This document shows, one piece after another, positions 32,897-37,686 of a DNA stretch of 37,686 bases (position 1 is the first letter of the stretch; each line of letters begins with the position of its first letter). A program made the translations under genes and the position numbers. Source of the DNA: Furfurilactobacillus rossiae DSM 15814 (GTDB taxonomy: Bacteria > Bacillota > Bacilli > Lactobacillales > Lactobacillaceae). Under the pieces are notes generated by a model that was not told the DNA's origin, ran no database searches, and saw only the letters and a program-made list of their open reading frames with translations. The stretch lies in NCBI RefSeq assembly GCF_000428925.1, contig NZ_AUAW01000022.1, positions 1 through 37,686 on the forward strand. Reading direction: 5' to 3'.

Positions 32897-33220
32897 ATGC
32901 GTCATGTCAATAATGCGGAAGTTTTAGCCTTTCTAAGGGCGTTTAAACGTGCACTATCCCGAAATGATTGGGAAATTGTACAACGGCGTGTTTCTTATGC
33001 ACGTATTACAGAAATGACGCCTGCATCAATAAAGCAAATTTTGTTCGAGTTAACACCAGATAATTATGTTCATGGACCAGAATCAGATAGAAATCGTACA
33101 GGCGAGTATGTTTGGATATTTCACAAAGATGGTGAGCAGGTGCCTAATTTGTACATAAAGTTAAAACTTGTTGAGGGTCACGCAAAAGTATTGTCATTTC
33201 ATCAATCTTTATATTTTTAA
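32897..33220 (+). CDS. MqsR-like toxin of a type II toxin-antitoxin module
   Basis: 107 residues, similar in pattern to MqsR-family mRNA interferases: 'NDWEIVQRRVSYARITEMTPASIKQILFELTPDNYVHGPESDRNRTGEYVWIFHKDGEQVPNLYIKLKLVEGHAKVLSFHQS', where 'LTPDNYVHGPESDR' corresponds to the 'L..sDFYKS..D' region and 'YIKLKLV...KVLSFH' to the conserved C-terminal strands. ATG 32897 has GGAG seven bases upstream; the frame is open further upstream but without a ribosome site. It precedes its antitoxin by 14 bp, the toxin-first order of mqsRA. Assignment by pattern, not by search. Confidence 0.78.
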   Translation: MRHVNNAEVLAFLRAFKRALSRNDWEIVQRRVSYARITEMTPASIKQILFELTPDNYVHGPESDRNRTGEYVWIFHKDGEQVPNLYIKLKLVEGHAKVLSFHQSLYF

Positions 33221-33234
33221 AGGAAGTGATTTAA

Positions 33235-34215
33235 ATGTCTTTTGAAATTAGAGATGTTAATGAAGTTTATGAAATTCGTGGTGAAAAGATTAATGTCGTA
33301 TCACCGGCGCGTTTTGATATTCAAACGAATCAACAAGTTTTTGATGAAAGTTTGGATAATGCGGCTATCAATAAAGCATTTTCTATTTATCGCAAAAACA
33401 AAAATATTATTTCGACAGATAGAATTAAACGCCTTAGGGCGCGCTTAGGTTTGAGCCAGCGAGATTTTGCTGCGCTAATGAGTTGGAGTCCAACAACCGT
33501 TGCTACCTATGAGACTGGGTCATTGCCTTCTGAGGCAAATAACAGTCGGTTGTTAGAATTGGAGTCAAAACCATCCTCAGCCAGTGATTTGTTAGAAATT
33601 ACTGGTAAGGCGCTGACCGAACGTGGCAAAAAATCGTTAAATCAACATTTGATGAATAATGCTGTAACTGATGCTCAACAATTTTTCGAATCAGGCATTA
33701 ATATTTTATTTAAATCGTCAAACTATACCGAGTTCGCAGGTTATACCTCTTTTGATTTAAAAAAATTTACCAATATGGTGATGTTTTTTATTATTCATGT
33801 TCCGCAATTATCCACAACAAAATTAAACAAGTTGATGTTCTATACGGATTTTAAATATTTTGCGCTCAATACTATCTCGATGAGTGGTGTTCCGTACGCC
33901 CGCCTAGGATATGGACCAGTGCCAGATAATTATAAGCTACTGTATGGTGCCATTGAGGAAGCAGGGGCAATTAAGACACAAGAAAAGATTGTGAACGATC
34001 ATGTTTGGGAATACTATATTGCCAATCAAGAAGAAGTTAAAGACGCATTCACGAAGAAAGAGTGGTCGGTTCTTAATGACACACTGCGACGATTCTCCAG
34101 CTATAGTGCTAAACAAATTTCGAAGCAGTCACATGCCGAAGTTGGCTGGCGGGAAAATAGAACTGGCAAAAAAATTTCATATGAATTTGCAACACAACTT
34201 TCCACATTGCCTTAG
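33235..34215 (+). CDS. XRE-Panacea antitoxin (MqsA-like N-terminus, DUF4065 C-terminus)
   Basis: 326 residues in three parts. Residues 10-60 resemble the MqsA/YgiT-type N-terminus ('YEIRGEKINVVSPARFDI...VFDESLDNAAINKAFSIYRK') but lack every zinc-finger cysteine. Residues 62-110 are an HTH_3 domain ('IKRLRARLGLSQRDFAALMSWSPTTVATYETGSLPS'). Residues 175-305 form a Panacea/DUF4065 domain ('KLNKLMFYTDFKYF', 'GVPYARLGYGPVP', 'LLYGAIEEAGAI', 'ISKQSHAEVGW'). The HTH likely binds the palindrome at 32839, and the Panacea domain, a known toxin-neutralising fold, likely blocks the MqsR-like toxin. AAGGAAG precedes ATG 33235. The module is more AT-rich than its neighbours, consistent with transfer. Confidence 0.85.
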   Translation: MSFEIRDVNEVYEIRGEKINVVSPARFDIQTNQQVFDESLDNAAINKAFSIYRKNKNIISTDRIKRLRARLGLSQRDFAALMSWSPTTVATYETGSLPSEANNSRLLELESKPSSASDLLEITGKALTERGKKSLNQHLMNNAVTDAQQFFESGINILFKSSNYTEFAGYTSFDLKKFTNMVMFFIIHVPQLSTTKLNKLMFYTDFKYFALNTISMSGVPYARLGYGPVPDNYKLLYGAIEEAGAIKTQEKIVNDHVWEYYIANQEEVKDAFTKKEWSVLNDTLRRFSSYSAKQISKQSHAEVGWRENRTGKKISYEFATQLSTLP

Positions 34216-34285
34216 AGGTTATAAATACTGAAGATTGAATTGTGAATTTTTTAGGAAATAATCTGAAATTAATGAAGGTATTGCA

Positions 34286-35137
34286 ATGACCACTTATAAC
34301 ACCACTGATGTGAACGGATTAAACATTTTTTATCGGGAAGCAGGCGACAGTACTAAACCAACGATGATACTGCTTCACGGCTTTCCGACAGCTAGTCACA
34401 TGTTTCGTGAATTGATGCCGTTGCTCGCTGATCAGTTTCATCTGATTGCACCAGACTTTCCTGGATTCGGGCAATCCAGCGCACCAGATCATGCAACATT
34501 TGCCTATACGTTTGATCATTTGACAGATGTTGTGACGGCATTTATTGAGCAATTAAACATTGATAAGTTTTATATGTACGTGTTTGATTACGGTGCACCG
34601 ATTGGTTTTCGGATTGCCTTGCGTCATCCTGACTGGATTCTTGGCATTGTCAGTCAAAACGGCAATGTTTATCAGGAAGGATTGGGGAACAAGTGGGCAG
34701 AACGTCAAGACTTCTGGGATCATCCAACGGAGGCCAAACGTAATTCTTACCGAAATGCTTTTGCAACGGCAACAATCAAAGACCAGTACACGTTTGGTAC
34801 GCAACCGGGAACTGTCTCCCCAGATGGGTATACCCTGGATATTGCATACACACGGACTGCTGGCTATGCGGACCGCCAACTTGATTTGATTTACGATTAC
34901 CAAAATAACATCAAGATGTACCCAGAATTTCAAGCTTATTTACGTCAATATCAACCCAAATTACTGGCTGTTTGGGGTAAGAACGATCCGTCTTTCATTT
35001 ATCCTGGCGCAGAGGCATTTCAAAAGGATGACGTGCATGCCAAGGTTGCCTTTGTTGATAGTGGACATTTTGCACTTGAAACGCATGCGGCAGAAATTGC
35101 CCAGATGATGATTGAGTATTTTATCGATAAAAGATAA
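34286..35137 (+). CDS. Alpha/beta hydrolase with aspartate nucleophile (epoxide hydrolase/dehalogenase-like)
   Basis: 283 residues. The oxyanion-hole motif 'LLHGFP' (about 29-34) is followed by 'LIAPDFPGFGQSSAP' and the nucleophile elbow 'MYVFDYGAPIGFRIA', where the usual Ser is Asp, as in epoxide hydrolases and haloalkane dehalogenases. The acid lies in 'LAVWGKNDPSF' and the base His in 'VDSGHFALETH'. A cap domain of roughly 100 residues lies between. GAAGGT precedes ATG 34286. Real substrate unknown. It stands alone between the toxin-antitoxin module and a convergent Crp/Fnr gene. Confidence 0.88.
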   Translation: MTTYNTTDVNGLNIFYREAGDSTKPTMILLHGFPTASHMFRELMPLLADQFHLIAPDFPGFGQSSAPDHATFAYTFDHLTDVVTAFIEQLNIDKFYMYVFDYGAPIGFRIALRHPDWILGIVSQNGNVYQEGLGNKWAERQDFWDHPTEAKRNSYRNAFATATIKDQYTFGTQPGTVSPDGYTLDIAYTRTAGYADRQLDLIYDYQNNIKMYPEFQAYLRQYQPKLLAVWGKNDPSFIYPGAEAFQKDDVHAKVAFVDSGHFALETHAAEIAQMMIEYFIDKR

Positions 35138-35146
35138 TTCTTTTTA

Positions 35147-35809
35147 TTAATATCTTGGTGTTGTGAAAGTGATGTTTCTTCCAGAGACGGTAATTTCACC
35201 GTCTTTTTGAAGAGCCTTCAACTGACGACTCAAGGTCTCTGGCGACAGGCCCAGAAAGCTTGCTAGTTCCTTCTTTTTAACGGGTAATTGAAACGTACTG
35301 GAAGTTGAGCTGTCCAATTTATCTTTTAAGTACGACAACACACGATCTTTAGCTAAGAGCGTGTCCCGACGAATTGAATTTTGTTCAACGGCTACGAGCT
35401 TGTCACCAAAGGTGTTTAACAGTTTTAAACAAAGCGCTGGCGATTTTTGCAGTAGTTGCTGAAAAGCACGGTGAGAGACAGAGCAGACGTAAGAATCTTC
35501 TAGTGCTTCGATGAAGTAGTCCGTTTTACGAACAGAAAACAGTGTTTCTTGACCGGTAATATCGCCCGGCTTCATCATGTAGAGAATTTTTTCTTTGCCG
35601 GTGTCGGAGACTGAATAGACTTTAGCAGATCCTTGGTCTAGAACAAACATGCCATCGTTATTATCAAAGGGTTGCTTGATGAAAGAGCCCCTCGGAAATA
35701 ACTGACGATGTTTTGAGGCCGGCACAAGTGATATTAACGTCTCTAAATCCAATGATGAGAACAATGGGGCGCGCGCTAAACATGCTGTTGCTGAATGCTG
35801 AATGGTCAT
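35147..35809 (-). CDS. Crp/Fnr-family transcriptional regulator (FLP-like)
   Basis: 220 residues: an N-terminal cyclic-nucleotide-type beta-barrel ('LDQGSAKVYSVSDTGKEKILYMMKPGDITGQETLFSV', about 56-92), a long dimerisation helix, and a C-terminal winged helix ('VKKKELASFLGLSPETLSRQLKALQKDGEITVSG', about 176-209). Three cysteines occur (positions 10, 109 and 127), too few and wrongly spaced for the FNR 4Fe-4S cluster; they could act as a thiol switch as in lactobacillar FLP. AGAAGG precedes ATG 35809. Convergent with the hydrolase gene, divergent from a tautomerase gene. Confidence 0.88.
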   Translation of the reverse strand: MTIQHSATACLARAPLFSSLDLETLISLVPASKHRQLFPRGSFIKQPFDNNDGMFVLDQGSAKVYSVSDTGKEKILYMMKPGDITGQETLFSVRKTDYFIEALEDSYVCSVSHRAFQQLLQKSPALCLKLLNTFGDKLVAVEQNSIRRDTLLAKDRVLSYLKDKLDSSTSSTFQLPVKKKELASFLGLSPETLSRQLKALQKDGEITVSGRNITFTTPRY

Positions 35810-35965
35810 TTTTTTGCCTTCTTGAGATAGATCAATTTTTTAATTTGAAACTCATAGTACCATATTCTTATCAAATGAACGAAGGCGTGCCATTATTATA
35901 GTTGTTGGATAGCTAACGTTTATTTCAAACTGTTGTTAACTTAGAACTAAGAAAGAGGTAAAAAT

Positions 35966-36355
35966 ATGCCATTAATGAGAATTGACGTTATCAAAGGACA
36001 CGACGAGGCGTACTTAAAAACATTGCTGGATATCGCTTATGAAGTGCAGGTCGACAAATTTGCTACACCAGAAGGTGATCGCTATCAATTACTGACCCAG
36101 CATGAACTGTTTGAAATGCAGATTCTGGATACTGGATTAGGCATCAAACGAACGCGTGACGTAGTGTTCTTTAATTTGGTAACACGGCCACGTTCAACAC
36201 GTGCCAAACTAGACTTTTATCAGACACTGGTGGATCGATTGAATAAAGAACTAGGAATTCGTAAAGAGGATGTTGTCTTCAGCCTGGTTCCTAACAACGA
36301 TGATGACTGGAGTTTCGGTAATGGTGAAGCACAATTCTTGAACGGCAAACTTTAG
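35966..36355 (+). CDS. Tautomerase-family protein (Tautomerase_2)
   Basis: 129 residues. Pro2 after Met ('MPLMRIDVIKGHDEAYLKTLLDIAYEV') and the C-terminal signature 'VPNNDDDWSFGNGEAQFLNGKL' define the Tautomerase_2 family. Second tautomerase in the window; the first (25658-26059) is of a different subgroup. AAAGAGG precedes ATG 35966. Divergent from the Crp/Fnr regulator, a possible controller. Reaction unknown. Confidence 0.88.
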   Translation: MPLMRIDVIKGHDEAYLKTLLDIAYEVQVDKFATPEGDRYQLLTQHELFEMQILDTGLGIKRTRDVVFFNLVTRPRSTRAKLDFYQTLVDRLNKELGIRKEDVVFSLVPNNDDDWSFGNGEAQFLNGKL

Positions 36356-36375
36356 GACATAATTATATTGTTAAG

Positions 36376-37203
36376 CTACGAGGCCGTATACATTATCATA
36401 TTGTGAATAACACCTTCAACGTCAACTTTGCGGACCAAGTCTGAATGCTGAGCGTTTTTACCAGTCACGAGTAGTTCGTTGAATAATTGAACATGATTCT
36501 GAAATACTTGTCGACTGGCATCCACGCTTTGAACGGGCACGCGGCCATCGCAACTATAAGACTGGGCTCCCAAAACACCGAATACAATGAGGTTGTGTGG
36601 GAGCCTGTTTTGGTGTTGGATAAAGGTTTCAAGCATTGTCGTGTGTTGATTCTGAACCGTATTATTGAAGTTGAATGGTGATCCGATAAACATAAATTTG
36701 CTGACGTCAACCCGTTGCTGTTGATAGTAGTGTTCGAGGTAATCGGTGAAAACGAGTCCACCGTTTGAGTGGCCAACGACATTAAAGGTATGCAGGTCTG
36801 AGCGTCGTTTGAGATAATCTAATGCCGTGCGTAGCCATCGAGCCTGAAGGCGAATATTACGGTAGCCGTCGTGGTTGTTAGTAAACGAAATAACAACGAA
36901 TGGTCGATTATCCCGGCGACTGATGGATCCCGTATGCGTAATCGTGTTGTCTTGATGCACAGTCAGACGTAACAGACTGTGTTGGCGATGATCATGGTGA
37001 TTAAGATCTTTGACTAGTGAATCGAACCGGTGTGGTCCAGCGCTGCTTCCTGGAATAAGGATTGTTGGAACAGCGTTGCGACGGATGTGACCAATTTTCG
37101 TTGGCTGAGATGCCTTCTTAGCGAGAATAAGCAATAAACAAATAATGGACAAGAAAATGAGTATAACTACTATAATGCTGATTTGATGTTTTTTACGCGT
37201 AAT
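36376..37203 (-). CDS. DUF915-family alpha/beta hydrolase with N-terminal signal anchor
   Basis: 275 residues from an ATT start at 37203, which has GGAGG five bases upstream. No ATG, GTG or TTG start is available before the hydrophobic segment; a TTG at 37152 would cut the segment in half. From ATT the N-terminus is TRKKHQISIIVVILIFLSII..., a good signal anchor. The catalytic domain has 'TILIPGSSAGPHRF', the Ser elbow 'VVGHSNGGLVF', an Asp in 'VPVQSVDA' and a C-terminal His in 'QHSDL'. DUF915 members are membrane-anchored or secreted esterase-like hydrolases; the substrate is unknown. Confidence 0.82.
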   Translation of the reverse strand: MTRKKHQISIIVVILIFLSIICLLLILAKKASQPTKIGHIRRNAVPTILIPGSSAGPHRFDSLVKDLNHHDHRQHSLLRLTVHQDNTITHTGSISRRDNRPFVVISFTNNHDGYRNIRLQARWLRTALDYLKRRSDLHTFNVVGHSNGGLVFTDYLEHYYQQQRVDVSKFMFIGSPFNFNNTVQNQHTTMLETFIQHQNRLPHNLIVFGVLGAQSYSCDGRVPVQSVDASRQVFQNHVQLFNELLVTGKNAQHSDLVRKVDVEGVIHNMIMYTAS

Positions 37204-37465
37204 GTTTTCCTCCGCACTCTGGCTTTGATTGGATAAATCTTATTTGTAAAAACAACGTTTGTCGAATATCGATTTCGCATAGTTTGTCATGCTTTTTAGG
37301 TATGCTGAGATAAAAAGGGTTGGTGTTTGGCATGCTGAGACGTTCTGAATACCAGTTGATTTATGGCAAATTCTATAATTAATCCGAACAAAAATAAAAA
37401 AAGGCCCAAAGCAATCTCTTACAATGGTAGTAGTTAATTCCAACCAGCTATAAGGAGTGATTACT

Positions 37466-37686
37466 TTGGGTACTGCTACTTTATCACGTTTTCAACGTGG
37501 TGCGCTAGCTCAACTGGTCAGTGAAGGCCATCATACTTACCAAGATATGGCTGACGCCTTAGGCGTTGCCAAATCAACTATTAGCTATGAATTAGATCGG
37601 GTCAATCCCTATGATCCCGAATTAGCGCAACAAGACGCAGATCATAAAAGGCGGGCTTGTGGTCGCCATTCGATTCTAACGCCATC
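37466..37686 (+). CDS. IS30-family transposase, N-terminal part (runs off the window)
   Basis: 73 codons visible. The N-terminal HTH 'TYQDMADALGVAKSTISYELDRV' and 'YDPELAQQDADHKRRACGRHSILTP' are typical of IS30 transposases in lactobacilli. TTG 37466 has AGGAG eight bases upstream; the in-frame GTG at 37457 overlaps that site. The DDE domain is outside the window. The left inverted repeat of the element probably lies within 37385-37440 but cannot be defined from one end. Confidence 0.88.
   Translation, partial: MGTATLSRFQRGALAQLVSEGHHTYQDMADALGVAKSTISYELDRVNPYDPELAQQDADHKRRACGRHSILTP

Noticed and set aside
37385-37440. Exact left inverted repeat of the IS30 element
   Set aside because: Only one end of the element is in the window, so the repeat cannot be verified.

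Overview
The window looks like chromosomal DNA of a low-to-moderate GC Lactobacillaceae bacterium. The clues are strong Shine-Dalgarno sites, many TTG/GTG starts, a T-box leader, cyclopropane fatty acid synthase, a choloylglycine-hydrolase-family enzyme, a galactitol-type PTS, a DUF915 hydrolase, and IS1182 and IS30 transposases of the type common in lactobacilli. Genus and species cannot be fixed from the sequence alone. No rRNA, tRNA, CRISPR array or phage module is visible. The window starts inside an IS1182-type transposase gene and ends inside an IS30-type one, so it is an ordinary chromosomal stretch of small regulator-plus-effector cassettes between two insertion sequences.

Left part (1-9000): a transposase fragment; a MarR regulator; the azlCD branched-chain amino acid exporter pair; cfa on the opposite strand; a ROK-type repressor behind a long structured leader; an AI-2E-family membrane protein; and gpmA (glycolysis). 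A decayed stretch follows, with a 40-bp tandem repeat, a remnant membrane ORF and a TMEM175-type pseudogene with three stops and a frameshift.

Centre (9000-19000): an FMN-dependent azoreductase-like gene divergent from a WYL regulator; a TetR regulator divergent from two tandem HXXEE-domain membrane proteins; a galactitol-type PTS operon (PRD/IIB regulator, two separate IIA proteins, IIC, IIB) with no catabolic dehydrogenase beside it; and a TauE/SafE transporter divergent from a TetR regulator, with a palindrome inside the transporter promoter.

Right-centre (19000-27700): a HrtAB-like ABC exporter on the minus strand; a BcrA-like ABC-2 operon ending in a membrane-tethered XRE regulator; an Rrf2 regulator divergent from a Rossmann-fold reductase with paired inverted operator-like sites; a tautomerase divergent from a LysR regulator that has a perfect 9-4-9 palindrome and a probable 3' frameshift; and an endonuclease III that has lost two of its four Fe-S cysteine ligands.

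Right part (27700-37686): a peptide-binding protein without a lipobox, behind a T-box riboswitch whose specifier may read ATG (Met); an MBL-fold hydrolase; a Cys2 Ntn-hydrolase of the bile salt hydrolase/penicillin acylase family; a decayed MFS transporter; a toxin-antitoxin module (MqsR-like toxin plus XRE-Panacea antitoxin) with its own palindromic operator; an alpha/beta hydrolase with an aspartate nucleophile; a Crp/Fnr (FLP-like) regulator; a second tautomerase; a DUF915 hydrolase that probably starts at a rare ATT codon; and the IS30 transposase start.

The most notable items are the toxin-antitoxin module, the HXXEE tandem pair, the T-box-controlled non-lipoprotein solute-binding protein, and the cluster-deficient Nth. 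All family assignments rest on motif recognition by eye; no database search was run.
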